DNA of 42,311 nt from Pseudomonadota bacterium (GCA_023433925.1 JAEYTO010000102.1:1-42311); one strand, 5' to 3'. Positions 17,500-26,700 are shown, numbered from the stretch's first letter. The notes: a model not told the origin generated them from the letters alone. Translations and numbers: made by a program.

Positions 17500-18113
17500 G
17501 AGACGGCCGCCGTTTCTGACAGGGGCCAGCCGGCCCCCAAGATGTGCAGACCCTGCCCGTCCAGGCCCAGCAGGTGCAGCCAGTGGTCCCTGCCCAGGAG
17601 CGGGCTGCCGGGCAGCATCGCATGCCCCTGGAGGTGGTAGACGAGACACTTGATGACGCCTTGGTGCGCGACGACGAGCACGCTCCAGCCGGGCCAGCGG
17701 CGGCCGGCGTCCTCCAGGGCATCCAAGGACCGGGCCAGCACCTCGCGCCGGCTCTCGCCGCCGGGCGGCCGGAAGTCCCAGCCCTGCCTGGCCTGCTCGG
17801 TGAACTGTCCAAGAACGGTGATCTCGGCCAGAGGCAGGCCAGACCATTCGCCCCAGTCCTGTTCCCGAAGGCGCGCATCGGTGACGCACGGAAGGTTGCG
17901 GCCCTGGGCCACGATCCCGGCGGTTTCCGTGGCGCGGCGCAGGTCGCTGCTCAGCACGGCCTGGAATTCGTGGTCCCGCAGGGCCGTGGCCCAGGATCTG
18001 GCCATCTCCCAGCCCATGGGCGACAGGGGCACGTCCCGTTGGCCCTGGATGCGTTGCTCCTCGTTCCAGGCCGTGGCGGCGTGCCGCATGAGCAGGAAGC
18101 GCGTCACAGCCAT
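17496..18113 (-). CDS. Histidine phosphatase family protein (phosphoglycerate-mutase-like)
   Basis: 205 aa. The RHG motif appears as LMRHAATAWN with the catalytic His near residue 11, followed by RIQGQRDVPLSPMGWEMA. A second Arg/Glu set is in SDLRRATETAGI and REQDWGEWSG, and the second catalytic His is in VVAHQGVIKCL near 150. These place it in the GpmB/CobC-like branch. Within a glycosyltransferase operon it probably dephosphorylates a sugar phosphate or lipid-linked intermediate; that substrate is inferred. The start overlaps the stop of the upstream GT4 gene (TGATG). Confidence 0.88.
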   Translation of the reverse strand: MAVTRFLLMRHAATAWNEEQRIQGQRDVPLSPMGWEMARSWATALRDHEFQAVLSSDLRRATETAGIVAQGRNLPCVTDARLREQDWGEWSGLPLAEITVLGQFTEQARQGWDFRPPGGESRREVLARSLDALEDAGRRWPGWSVLVVAHQGVIKCLVYHLQGHAMLPGSPLLGRDHWLHLLGLDGQGLHILGAGWPLSETAAVS

Positions 18114-19231
18114 CAGTCCCTCCTTGGGCGCATCCGCGCCAGCTCGCGCAACGTGGACTCCACCTCGCGGTAGTTGCGGTTCAGGTCGTGGCGCTCGCGC
18201 ACGCGGTCGGCCGCCGCCCGGCCCAGGCTCTCGCGCAGGCCCGCGTCATCCATCAGGCGGGCCATGGCCGCGCCGAAGGCCTGCTCGTCCATGGGCGGGC
18301 AGAGCAGGCCGGTCTCTCCATGGGTCACCACCTCGGGGATGCCCCAGCCGTCGAAAGCCACCACGGGCAAACCGCAGGACTGCGCCTCCAGGAAGACCAT
18401 GCCCAGCGACTCGCGGATGCCGGGGAAGGCGAACAGGTCCGCCGCGCTGTAGCACTCGCGCAATCGCTCCCTGGGCACCTTGCCCAGGAACACGGTCCGG
18501 CCGGGTAACCGCTCGCGCGCCAGGGCCTCCAGCCGGGGCCGCGTGACCCCGTCGCCGGCGATGGCCAGGAGGAAGTCGCGGCCTTGGGCCGCCAGCCGGC
18601 CGCAGGCCTTGATGAGGAAGGCCAAGCCCTGGGTCTTCACGTCGTCGCGGAACATGGCCGTGGCCATGACAACGGAACGATTCCCTGCGCCCCATTGGGC
18701 GCGCAGCCGCTCCCGCGCGGCTCCGTCGAAGGCGAACTGCTCCGGGAAGATGCCCGGCGCCACGTAGCGCAGCCGGTCCTGGGGGATGATGCGCCGCAGG
18801 TTGGCCAGATCGTCGAGCTTGTTGGTGAAGACCACGGACGCGGCCTGTAGAGCCGCGCGGTTGAGCTGAAAGCCCGGCCATGTCTTGAGACTGCGGCGCA
18901 CCTTGGTGGAGTAGATGCCTTGGAACACTGCGTAGGGGATGCCCAACCTGCGCGCGCAGACCGGCCCGAGCAGGTCCGGAGCTTTGTAGTAGGTGTGGTA
19001 GCTCAGCCACAGGTCGCAGCCCGAGGCGCGCCTCACGGCCTTGGCGCACTTGATGAGAACTCGGGGCCACAGCCAGGGTTTCCAGTAGATCCAGCGGCTG
19101 CGCAGGCGGCTGGCCAGGAGCACGTCGTTGTCACGGCTCAGGAAATCGAACAGTCCCGTGCCGATGGTCAGGTCGCCGGATGGGTTGGCATGGCCAAGCG
19201 GCTTGAAGGGGGCATAAAAAGCGATGCGCAC
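18113..19231 (-). CDS. Family 4 glycosyltransferase
   Basis: 372 aa, GT-B fold. The N-terminal half starts MRIAFYAPFKPLGHANPSGD with a glycine-rich acceptor loop. The C-terminal donor domain contains VAPGIFPEQF, GDGVTRPRLEALARE and the EX7E-like block FPGIRESLGMVFLEAQSCGLPVVAFD (E...FLE). It is soluble with a basic helix (about 55-75) that could touch the membrane. It begins 4 bases after the stop of the preceding GT4 gene. Probably transfers a hexose with retention to a lipid-linked glycan; specificity unknown. Confidence 0.88.
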   Translation of the reverse strand: MRIAFYAPFKPLGHANPSGDLTIGTGLFDFLSRDNDVLLASRLRSRWIYWKPWLWPRVLIKCAKAVRRASGCDLWLSYHTYYKAPDLLGPVCARRLGIPYAVFQGIYSTKVRRSLKTWPGFQLNRAALQAASVVFTNKLDDLANLRRIIPQDRLRYVAPGIFPEQFAFDGAARERLRAQWGAGNRSVVMATAMFRDDVKTQGLAFLIKACGRLAAQGRDFLLAIAGDGVTRPRLEALARERLPGRTVFLGKVPRERLRECYSAADLFAFPGIRESLGMVFLEAQSCGLPVVAFDGWGIPEVVTHGETGLLCPPMDEQAFGAAMARLMDDAGLRESLGRAAADRVRERHDLNRNYREVESTLRELARMRPRRD

Positions 19232-19235
19232 GGGG

Positions 19236-20474
19236 TCAGGCTCCGGGGATCTCGCTGCGCAGAATGCCCGCCAAATTCTGGATGAGCCGTTGGTTGTCGA
19301 AACGCTGACGGACCCTGTCCCGCGCGGCCGGGATCACGCGCCGGCGCAGCTCCTGATCCGTGAGCGCCCGCTCCAGGGCGTCGGCCATGGCCTCGGGGTC
19401 GTCCGGCGGCACGAGCAGGCCCGACAGGCCATCCTCCACGAGCTCCGGCAGAGCCGATACCGTGGTGGCCACCACGGGCACGCCCATGGCCATGCTCTCC
19501 ACGAGCACGTTGGGGATGCCGTCGCGGTCGCCGCTGGACGTGACTCGGCAGCCCAGGACAAAGGCGTCGGCCCGCCGGTACTTCTCCCTGACCGCCTCAT
19601 GGTCTTGCGCGCCGGTCAGGCTGACCATGCCGCCCAGGCCTAGCTCAGCGACAAGCGCTTCCAGCATGGCGCGGTCTTCCCCTGCGCCCACGAGCTCGTA
19701 GCGGAAGGCGATGCCGCGCCGATTGAGCAGGGCCAGGGCCTTGAGCACCGTGGGCAGGCCCTTCTTGCCCGTGAGCCTGGCCACGGTCAGGATGGTGTAC
19801 GGCGGCCTGGCCGTGGCGGTGCGGCCGTTGGGCGAGAAGAAGCCCAGATCGATGCCGTGGTAGACCGTGCGCACGGGCGTCCGGCCGCTGCCCAGGCCGG
19901 AGAGGTAGGCGCGGTTGCGCTCGGTGCAGGTGACCACGAACCTGGCCCAGTCGATCTTCTCGGCGAGTTGGACCGGCTCCTGGGTCCAGATGTCCTTGGC
20001 ATGGGCCGTGAAGCTGAAGGGCAGCCCGCTCAGCACCGAGGCGAACAGGGTCACGGAGGTCGGGGAATGGGCGAAGTGGGCGTGCAGGTGGGTGATGCCC
20101 GAGCCGGGCAGGATTTTGCGCGCCACATAGGCGCCCTGGAGCAGGTGCTTGAACGTGGCCAGCCGGCGCGTACGCCGGAATCTGCGCCAGGCCAGCCCCA
20201 GCGCCTCGCGGGTTTGCCGCGGCCGATCAAGCAGCAGGGCCAGAAAGGGCGGCAGCAGGCGGTGCAGTCCGGTCCACAGCTCGCTCGGCAGGTAGTCCAC
20301 GCGGGCCCGGATGCGTTGCACGCCCTCGTGCGCGAAACCTTCGCGCCCAGGGCGCATGGAGATGACCTGGATGCGGAAGCCCAGGGACTCCAGCAGGAGG
20401 ATCTCGTTGGAAATGAAGGTTTCCGAGATGCGCGGATAGCCCTTGAGGACCATCCCGATGACGCCGCTTCCCAT
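19236..20474 (-). CDS. Family 4 glycosyltransferase
   Basis: 412 aa. The N-terminus reads VIGMVLKGYPRISETFISNEI, characteristic of GT4 enzymes of exopolysaccharide clusters (the KxYPRxSETFI motif). The C-terminal domain has TVARLTGKKGLPTVLKALA, GAGEDRAMLEALV and the donor-site block RDGIPNVLVESMAMGVPVVATTVSALPELV with the E...E pair. ATG at 20474 overlaps the TGA of the upstream gene (TGATG); a far longer frame beyond that start belongs to an overlapping shadow. Sits centrally in the glycan operon. Confidence 0.9.
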   Translation of the reverse strand: MGSGVIGMVLKGYPRISETFISNEILLLESLGFRIQVISMRPGREGFAHEGVQRIRARVDYLPSELWTGLHRLLPPFLALLLDRPRQTREALGLAWRRFRRTRRLATFKHLLQGAYVARKILPGSGITHLHAHFAHSPTSVTLFASVLSGLPFSFTAHAKDIWTQEPVQLAEKIDWARFVVTCTERNRAYLSGLGSGRTPVRTVYHGIDLGFFSPNGRTATARPPYTILTVARLTGKKGLPTVLKALALLNRRGIAFRYELVGAGEDRAMLEALVAELGLGGMVSLTGAQDHEAVREKYRRADAFVLGCRVTSSGDRDGIPNVLVESMAMGVPVVATTVSALPELVEDGLSGLLVPPDDPEAMADALERALTDQELRRRVIPAARDRVRQRFDNQRLIQNLAGILRSEIPGA

Positions 20475-21676
20475 CAGCTTGTCCCTGCCTGGAAGGCGGC
20501 CAGCCGCTGGCGCATGACCTCCAGGCCCGTGAAGCGGAAGTTGCGGACCGCCTCGGCGTAGTGTGTCGGGTCCGTCAGGAGCGCCTGCACCTTGTCCATG
20601 AGCAGGTCCGGCTCCAGTTCCTGCCAGGGCAGGTAGTCGGCCAGGCGCTTGGCCTTGAGGACCTGGGCGCGGATGAGCTGCTCCATGCGCGGAGTATCTC
20701 GCGGCACGATGAGCGAGACCTTGCGCTGGCTGAGGATCTCGCAGGCGGTGTTGTAGCCGCCCATGCTCACCACGACGTCGGCGGCAGCCATGAGGTGCTC
20801 CATGTTCCGGCAGAAGTGGTAGTAGCGCACCCCCAGCCGCTTGGCGCGCGCGGCGATGTCCTTGCGCTCGGCCGTGGGCATGAACGGGCCGGTGACCACG
20901 ATGCTGCGGTGCGCGGGCGGGCGCGACGAAAGCTCCAGCGCGCGCAGGTAGGTGTCCATGAGCTTGTAGCCGTCGCCGCCGCCGCCCGTGGTCACGAGCA
21001 CGAGCTTGCCCTTGCCGTCGCCCTGGCAAATGTCGCCGTTTCCCCCGTTTTCCCCATTCCCGTTGATGAGCGGCTTGCGCGGGATGTAACCGGTGAAGAC
21101 CATCTTCCTGCTGATGCTCTCGGGAATCTCGTATTCGCTGATGGGATCATACATCTCGCGGTGGCCGTAGACCCAGATTTCGGAGTAGTACTTTTCCAGG
21201 GCGTCATAGACGCGCTTGCTCCGCCAGTCCTCGATGGTGCTTTGCGCGTCGTCCATGATATCCCGCAGCCCGAGCACGGTGCGGCAGGAAATTTCGCTCG
21301 TGTTCCGCAGCCACTTGAGAGCCGGAATGACCTCGCGCTTGAGGCCCAGGGGCGCCTTGTCCACGATGAACAAGTTTGGCTCGAAGGCCTTGGCCGTGGC
21401 CTTGATGATGCTCTGGCGGATGTCCATGGCCTGCTGCGCCTCGATCCGGATGGAATGGGGCAGATAGACGTCGTTGCTCTTCTTGATCATGCCCGGGATG
21501 CGCACGAAGTCTATCTGCTCGGGGAAGTCGAAGCGGCCGACGATGGGCGAGCCCGTGAGGATGAGGATGTTCACGTTCGGCCGCCGGAGCTGGGAGGCGA
21601 TGGCCAGGGTCCTGCGGATGTGCCCCAGCCCGTAGGTGTCGTGGGAATACATAAGGATCTTGAAGGTGTCGCTCAT
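20474..21676 (-). CDS. COG4671-type glycosyltransferase (GT28-like)
   Basis: 400 aa. It begins with MYSHDTYGLGHIRRTLAIA, the glycine/His-rich first loop of the COG4671 predicted glycosyltransferases. The donor domain has VLVTTGGGGDGYKLMDTYL and SMGGYNTACEILSQRKVSLIVPR, parallel to the MurG nucleotide-binding site. It is the first gene of the six-gene glycan operon. Residues about 205-215 form a Gly/Asn-rich linker (NGNGENGGNGD) between the two domains. Upstream (21750-21830) is AT-rich and probably holds the promoters for this operon and the divergent methyltransferase. Confidence 0.85.
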   Translation of the reverse strand: MSDTFKILMYSHDTYGLGHIRRTLAIASQLRRPNVNILILTGSPIVGRFDFPEQIDFVRIPGMIKKSNDVYLPHSIRIEAQQAMDIRQSIIKATAKAFEPNLFIVDKAPLGLKREVIPALKWLRNTSEISCRTVLGLRDIMDDAQSTIEDWRSKRVYDALEKYYSEIWVYGHREMYDPISEYEIPESISRKMVFTGYIPRKPLINGNGENGGNGDICQGDGKGKLVLVTTGGGGDGYKLMDTYLRALELSSRPPAHRSIVVTGPFMPTAERKDIAARAKRLGVRYYHFCRNMEHLMAAADVVVSMGGYNTACEILSQRKVSLIVPRDTPRMEQLIRAQVLKAKRLADYLPWQELEPDLLMDKVQALLTDPTHYAEAVRNFRFTGLEVMRQRLAAFQAGTS

Positions 21677-21938
21677 CGCTCCCCGTCCGCCCCCGCCGCT
21701 CGCGGCGTCTGCCTGCCGGCCCGGCGCGCCTCGTCAGAGGCCGGTCACGGGCATTCTCATCATTTTTGAAGCAAAAAGAATTTTTTGTCCACGAGCTTAT
21801 TGTTTTTGACACCATGGGCCGTGGCGCGCATGAGGGATGCACGGGTTTCCGGAAGCGTTCGTTGCCGCTTCATGCGGGAGCATGTAGAGAGGTCTTGCTT
21901 CAGGTGGCGCAAGCTCAAGCGATGTGCATGGAAAGCTC

Positions 21939-22628
21939 ATGAAATCTTGGATCGAACGCACGACGAAGGCCCTGGCGCGGGACGAGAGCGCGCGGATCGC
22001 CAAGGTTCTGTCGCCCTTGCCGCGCGATGTGAGCGTGCTCGACGTGGGCAGCGGCTTTGGCCGCAAGATGCGGCTGTTGCGGGAGCTTGGCTTTCCCAGG
22101 GTGGAAGGGGTGGAAAAGAATCCCGCCCAGGTGGAGCACGCCCGGCGCGAGGGCCTGCTCGTGCACGACGCCGACGCGTTCCGCCGGGGCGCCGGCCGGG
22201 AGGTCTACGACCTGCTCGTCATGTCCCATGTCATCGAGCACTTTCCCTTCGACGGGCTCCTGGAGTTCATGGGCGAATACCTCGACCGGCTCCGGCCGGG
22301 CGGCTGGCTGCTCGTGGTCACGCCCCTGCCGCACAGGGACTTCCATCTCGACTTCGATCACGTGAAGCCGTATTGCCCCCAGGGAATCAAGGACTTTTTC
22401 GGCTCGGGCGACGAGCAGGTGCAAGCCTACTCCCGGCACAGCCTCAAGCTGCTGGACATCCGCTTCCGGCGCAGCCCCTGGCGTTTGCGCATGAGCCGCG
22501 CGCTCCTGCTCAAGCAGGGCGATCTCGCGCCCAGGCTGTGGAATCTCTTCCTGGCCCTGGCCTTCCGCTGCTCGGGCAAGCTCCTGGGCCGCAAGACCGG
22601 CTGGATCGGCCTTTACCGCAAGCGCTAG
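21939..22628 (+). CDS. Class I SAM-dependent methyltransferase
   Basis: 229 aa. The SAM-binding motif I is VSVLDVGSGFGRKMRLLRELG, motif II the acidic VEGVEKNP, and the post-motif region DLLVMSHVIEHF is typical of Methyltransf_11/12 enzymes. Around 140 the sequence HRDFHLDFDHVKPYCPQG recalls methyltransferases of glycan clusters. ATG at 21939 has GGAAAG 3-5 bases upstream; a GTG at 21924 is the alternative. It is divergent from the glycan operon and probably methylates a glycan or a lipid-linked intermediate; that role rests on context only. Confidence 0.8.
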   Translation: MKSWIERTTKALARDESARIAKVLSPLPRDVSVLDVGSGFGRKMRLLRELGFPRVEGVEKNPAQVEHARREGLLVHDADAFRRGAGREVYDLLVMSHVIEHFPFDGLLEFMGEYLDRLRPGGWLLVVTPLPHRDFHLDFDHVKPYCPQGIKDFFGSGDEQVQAYSRHSLKLLDIRFRRSPWRLRMSRALLLKQGDLAPRLWNLFLALAFRCSGKLLGRKTGWIGLYRKR

Positions 22629-22682
22629 GGCGCCATGCGGCATGCCTGGCGGTTCATGACGCCCAGGTTGGCCAGAACCGAC

Positions 22683-23423
22683 TTATTTGATGCCCGGCTT
22701 GACCGCATGGGTGTCATCTCTCGTGTCAGGCGCGTGCGGTGTCTTGCGAAAGGCTCGCACGCGCGTCTTGAGGTTGCCGTCCTTGAATCGGCCTGGGCAG
22801 TCGGTCCGCAGTTCCCACTCCTGTCCCAGGACTTCGGCCGCGTATTCCAGGACTAGCATGCGGCCCTGCCGGAGGAAGCGGCTCGGATACAACGCCTCCA
22901 AGTCACTGGAGGCGCATCCAAGCCCGTCGCGCACATGGTACTCGGGCCTGAGCGTGAGGAGCATCTCCTGGCGCGAGACGCGCATCAAGGCCTCCAGGCA
23001 GGCCCGCACCTTGCCCTTGGCCACCACGGACCTGCCGATGAAATCTATGAGCATGCCCAGGTCGAAGCGCTCGCCCAGATCCGTTTTGAGGAAATCCACG
23101 ACCTTGAATTCAATGTTCCGCAAGCCGTGATCCCTGGCCAGCATGCGGCAGCCCGTGATGACCGAGAGGTCGATGTCCACACCCACGACCCTGGCCGCCC
23201 CTTGTCTCGCCGCGAGCAGGGCATAGGCCCCCAGGTTGCATCCCAGATCCACGACGCCGCGGCCGGCGAGGCGGATATCCTCCAATGTCTCGGGCAGAAT
23301 GTCCGCGAACCTGCCGCCGCCCCTGCGCAGCAAGGTTCCGCCATGATCATGCACCGGCCGCCAGACGCTCTCCGGCGGCAAGCTCAAGATATAGCGTTTC
23401 AGCTCATCCGATTGGCGCGCCAT
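22683..23423 (-). CDS. Class I SAM-dependent methyltransferase
   Basis: 246 aa. SAM motif I is GVVDLGCNLGAYALLAARQG near 55-75 and motif II is VVGVDIDLSV. The N-terminal region (ETLEDIRLAGRGVVDLGCN) resembles the CmoB/DUF1698 group, which modify tRNA wobble uridines or small molecules. The C-terminal 70 residues are basic and unassigned. It is convergent with the neighbouring methyltransferase (54-base gap) and unrelated to it beyond the fold. Substrate unknown. Confidence 0.8.
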   Translation of the reverse strand: MARQSDELKRYILSLPPESVWRPVHDHGGTLLRRGGGRFADILPETLEDIRLAGRGVVDLGCNLGAYALLAARQGAARVVGVDIDLSVITGCRMLARDHGLRNIEFKVVDFLKTDLGERFDLGMLIDFIGRSVVAKGKVRACLEALMRVSRQEMLLTLRPEYHVRDGLGCASSDLEALYPSRFLRQGRMLVLEYAAEVLGQEWELRTDCPGRFKDGNLKTRVRAFRKTPHAPDTRDDTHAVKPGIK

Positions 23424-23973
23424 CTTCCACCCCTCCCATCTCTCGTCGCCGCAAGGCGCGGAATGCTCCAGATGTCCTTGTCCCGGCTTGCGGGCTTGGC
23501 GTCAAGCGCCGGCAATATATTCAGCGGGCCTGGTTCGGACTGTCTTTGATCGCACACGCCAAGTGGCCATGTTCTTGCAAAAGCGACAGGTCGAAAGATC
23601 GGCAGGATGGCCATGGCTTTTGACCTGCCTCCTTTAGCAAGCCGGAACGCATGCATCTCGCGGCGGGTGGATAATCAGAGGCGTCCATAAGCAGTGCAAA
23701 TGCGTTCAAATAGGTGGCAGGGCAATGGAGCAGTGAATTCAGCCCCGTCCATTAGATTTTTTTCTCTTGAAAAAGTAAGCTCGACAGTTCATCCTCATGG
23801 TTCTTGAATTGCCATGACACGATATCGATTCAACCAGGGCCGATCCAAGGCTCGGCCCTGCCTGTGCCTGCGCGCGGGCTCGCGAGCGATGCGGGTTGTC
23901 CATGCCGTGGCGCGCAAGCTTGAACGGACTGGGAATGTCTCCGCAAAGACGTGAAGCCGAGTGAGGGGAACAA
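23424..23973. other. Intergenic region upstream of the chemosensory operon
   Basis: About 550 bases between divergent genes. It includes an AT-richer stretch at about 23740-23800 that may carry the chemosensory operon promoter, and an 8-bp inverted repeat AGGGCCGA/TCGGCCCT at 23836-23859 that lacks a T-tract. No gene is supported. Confidence 0.4.
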
Positions 23974-25857
23974 TTGGACGCACGGAGCATGACGACCGCG
24001 AATGCGTCGCTTGCGCACCTTGGCGAGATTCTCGCGAGTGTCGCCAGAGCCGTGGGCCAAGCCATCGGCAATCGTGAAGGAGAGTTCCTCGCCCTGGGAG
24101 CGAGCCTCCAGGAGTTCACGCGCACCGTGTCCAGGCTGACGGCCCAGGCTTCGGAAATCGCGGAGCTGACGTCGGGCGAGGAAATCGACCAGGGCGTCGG
24201 AGAACTGACCGCCGAGCTCGACCATATGCGCGGCATCGTGGCCCGTGGCTCGGAGAGCCAGAGCCTGCTGGAGCTCGATGCCATCATCGACGTCTCGCGC
24301 CAGCTCAACGCTCTGACCCAGGATTTCCGGCGCATCGTCAAGAAGCTCCAGATGCTCGGCATCTCCACGCGCATCGAGAGCGCCAGGCTCGGCAGCCTGG
24401 GCCGCGGCTTCACCACCCTGGCCGACGACGTGGACAAGCTGGCCCAGAACATCGTGTCCCACTCGGCGCAGATCATCCAAAAGTCCCAGTTCCTGTGCGA
24501 GCTCGTGGGCTCGGTGCGCGGGCGCACGGACGTCATTCTGGCCGCTCGGCAGGAGTGCTCCACGGACATCTTCAGCTGCATCGAAGACAATCTCCGCTCG
24601 CTGGTGGACGTGGCCCGCAAATCCGAGCAGGTCTCGGCCGATCTGCCGGACAAGGCGCGCGACATATCGAGCGAGATAGGGGAGATCGTCTCTTCGCTCC
24701 AGTTCCACGACATCGTGCGCCAGCAGGTGGAGCACGTTGTCGAGGCCCTGGAAGAGGGCCTTGGGCTGCTCGCGCCTTATCTCGATGCGGAGATGCTGGA
24801 TAAGGACGGCAAGGATGTGGTGGGCTGGCTGGCGGACGTGTGCGCCCTCCAGGCCTCCCAGCTACGGAATGCCTCGGAGACGCTGTCCACCGCCGTCGAG
24901 CGGCTGCGCGGGCATATGCGGGGCATCGCCCGGCATGCCGCCGAGCTCGGGCGGTCTTTGTCCGAGACGGTTTCGGCCGGGTCGGACGGGGGCAACGCGT
25001 TGGACCTTATCGAGCAGAGCGTCGCGCGCGCCATGGGCTCCATGCGTAAGTACGCGGAGCAGGGCGGGGCCGTGAGCGCGATCATGAACGACGTGGCGAG
25101 CACCATCTCCGAGATGTCCTCTTTCGTGAGCGACATCGAGGACGTCGGGGCGGAGATCGAGCTCATCGCCTTGAACGCGAGCGTCAAGGCCGCCCATACG
25201 GGCGAAGAGGGCAGGGCCCTGGGCGTGCTGGCCCAATCCATTCAGCACCTGTCCGTGGAGGCCAGGAACCAGACCGAGGCCGTGTCCTCGGTGCTCATGC
25301 GCATCGCACAGGCCTCCGAGGCCCTGCTCCAGAATGCCGACAAGCATCTCGACAACGACCAGGTGGACGTCATGATCGGGCGCTTGGGCGAGCTTACGAA
25401 CTGTCTGCGCGGAGTCAGGAGCCGGGTGGACACCGGCCTGGCGGGCACAGGCTCCCTGGTAGAGGGATTGGCGAGCGACATCGGGGAAACCGTGGAGGGC
25501 ATCGCCTTCCATCACGACATGGTTCGCGGGCTCGATGAGGCGCGGGAGCGGCTGGCGCAGGTCGGCCAGGAGGCCCGGCGTCTCGTTCCCCGCAGCGAGG
25601 ATGCGCGGCGCTCGGAGCGCCTTACGGCCATGCTCGACAGATACACCATGGATGCCGAGCGCATCATCCATATGAACGCCCTTGGCCAGGGCGACGGGCC
25701 TGGGAATTCCCTGGCCAGCATGAAGGGGCCCGGCGCCCTGGCCGGAATGAGCCGCGCGGACAAGGGAAAGGCCACGGCCGGGGATGCGGCCAGGCCCGTG
25801 GGGCAGGAGTCGCCCAGCGGGGCCGAGATCCTCGGCGACAACATCGAGCTGTTTTAG
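23974..25857 (+). CDS. Soluble MCP-like chemosensory protein with two signalling-hairpin-like segments
   Basis: 627 aa without membrane segments or a recognisable ligand domain. It is almost entirely helical. Residues about 385-435 (DVGAEIELIALNASVKAAH, then EGRALGVLAQSIQHLS) match the methyl-accepting protein tip that contacts CheA/CheW. A second, degenerate copy lies at about 120-165 (KKLQMLGISTRIESARLG, then GRGFTTLADDVDKLA). IVSSLQFHDIVRQQVEHV near 245 and GIAFHHDMVRGL near 510 resemble the CheZ-like QFxD motif. The TTG start at 23974 is chosen because GAGGGG lies 5 bases before it; ATG at 23989 is the alternative. It is the first gene of the operon with STAS, CheY, CheA, CheR and CheB, so it is probably the dedicated receptor or scaffold. 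Confidence 0.75.
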   Translation: MDARSMTTANASLAHLGEILASVARAVGQAIGNREGEFLALGASLQEFTRTVSRLTAQASEIAELTSGEEIDQGVGELTAELDHMRGIVARGSESQSLLELDAIIDVSRQLNALTQDFRRIVKKLQMLGISTRIESARLGSLGRGFTTLADDVDKLAQNIVSHSAQIIQKSQFLCELVGSVRGRTDVILAARQECSTDIFSCIEDNLRSLVDVARKSEQVSADLPDKARDISSEIGEIVSSLQFHDIVRQQVEHVVEALEEGLGLLAPYLDAEMLDKDGKDVVGWLADVCALQASQLRNASETLSTAVERLRGHMRGIARHAAELGRSLSETVSAGSDGGNALDLIEQSVARAMGSMRKYAEQGGAVSAIMNDVASTISEMSSFVSDIEDVGAEIELIALNASVKAAHTGEEGRALGVLAQSIQHLSVEARNQTEAVSSVLMRIAQASEALLQNADKHLDNDQVDVMIGRLGELTNCLRGVRSRVDTGLAGTGSLVEGLASDIGETVEGIAFHHDMVRGLDEARERLAQVGQEARRLVPRSEDARRSERLTAMLDRYTMDAERIIHMNALGQGDGPGNSLASMKGPGALAGMSRADKGKATAGDAARPVGQESPSGAEILGDNIELF

Positions 25858-25891
25858 GAAATCGCACGCTGCGGGCCGCACGGAGGCTGAC

Positions 25892-26188
25892 ATGGGTGAT
25901 TGCAGGAGGGAAGGCGGCAAACTGGTCCTGGAGGGGGAATTCACCATTGAGCACGCGGCCGCGCTCAAGGACTGCCTGTCCGATGCCGCGGCGGCCGGAA
26001 GGCCCCTGCTCGTGGACCTCGCCGGTGTGACCAGGGCCGATGTCTCCCTATTCCAGCTGCTGGCCTCCCTGGCCAAGACACTTCGCGAGAGAGACGCGGA
26101 ACTCCAGTGTTCCGGCATGAACGAGCACCTCTCGTCGCTCGCCGCGAGCGCGGGGGTGAAGGACGCCTTGCCGCTACGCATCGATTAG
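25892..26188 (+). CDS. STAS-domain protein (anti-sigma-factor-antagonist-like)
   Basis: 98 aa, a single STAS domain. The pattern LVLEGEFTIEHAAALKDCL ... LLVDLAGVTRADVSLFQLLASLAKTL fits SpoIIAA/MlaB-like proteins, with the usual regulatory serine position kept as the S in ADVSLFQLL. ATG at 25892 has GGAGG 6 bases before. It lies 34 bases after the MCP-like gene and 14 before cheY. STAS proteins occur in several deltaproteobacterial chemosensory operons and may be switched by CheA-type phosphorylation; that link is inferred. Confidence 0.85.
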   Translation: MGDCRREGGKLVLEGEFTIEHAAALKDCLSDAAAAGRPLLVDLAGVTRADVSLFQLLASLAKTLRERDAELQCSGMNEHLSSLAASAGVKDALPLRID

Positions 26189-26202
26189 GGAGGATGAACC
26201 GG

Positions 26203-26565
26203 ATGCCGAAGACGATCATGACCGTGGATGATTCCGCCAGCGTTCGCCAGATGGTCAGCTTCACACTGAAGAACGAGGGGCACAACGTCATCGAGGCCGT
26301 GGACGGCAAGGATGCCTTGGGCAAGCTCACGGGGCAGGTGGACATGATCATCACCGACCTGAACATGCCCAACCTGGACGGGATCGAGCTTATCAGGCAG
26401 GTACGCGCCAAGCCGGCCTACAAATTCATTCCGATCATCATGCTGACCACCGAATCCCAGGCCCAAAGGAAACAGGAGGGCAAGGCCGCCGGCGCCACGG
26501 GCTGGATCGTCAAGCCCTTCAAGCCCGAGCAGCTTCTCGCGGTGGTGAGCAAGGTTCTGCGTTAA
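26203..26565 (+). CDS. cheY: CheY-like single-domain response regulator
   Basis: 120 aa, receiver domain only. Acidic pocket D9-D10, phospho-acceptor D52 in IITDLNMPNLDG, Thr in IIMLTTES, and the conserved Lys in WIVKPFKP. These are the complete set for CheA-dependent phosphorylation. ATG at 26203 is preferred over 26194 because GGAGG is then 9 bases away rather than touching the codon. Output target unknown: flagellar motor or another CheY-binding effector. Confidence 0.93.
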   Translation: MPKTIMTVDDSASVRQMVSFTLKNEGHNVIEAVDGKDALGKLTGQVDMIITDLNMPNLDGIELIRQVRAKPAYKFIPIIMLTTESQAQRKQEGKAAGATGWIVKPFKPEQLLAVVSKVLR

Positions 26566-26596
26566 TGCGCGTTGCGATTGAACTGAGAAAGCAAAC

Positions 26597-26700
26597 TCCC
26601 CCTTCCTGAAACAGAGGGGTGCAGGGGAATTATTCCCCTGCCGGGAGAGAGATTGAGAAAGGGCAGCGCCCTCTCTCAATTCATTTGCAAAGTGCTCTAA
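26597..26700 (+). terminator. Double hairpin between cheY and cheA
   Basis: Two strong stems lie in the 217-base gap. The first is a perfect 9-bp stem GCAGGGGAA/TTCCCCTGC at 26621-26641. The second is a 12-bp stem with one mismatch at 26653-26679 (TTGAGAAAGGGC/GCCCTCTCTCAA), followed by TTCATTT. It resembles the arrangement after cheB. It could partially terminate or process the transcript so that cheA onward is expressed at a different level. Confidence 0.5.
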
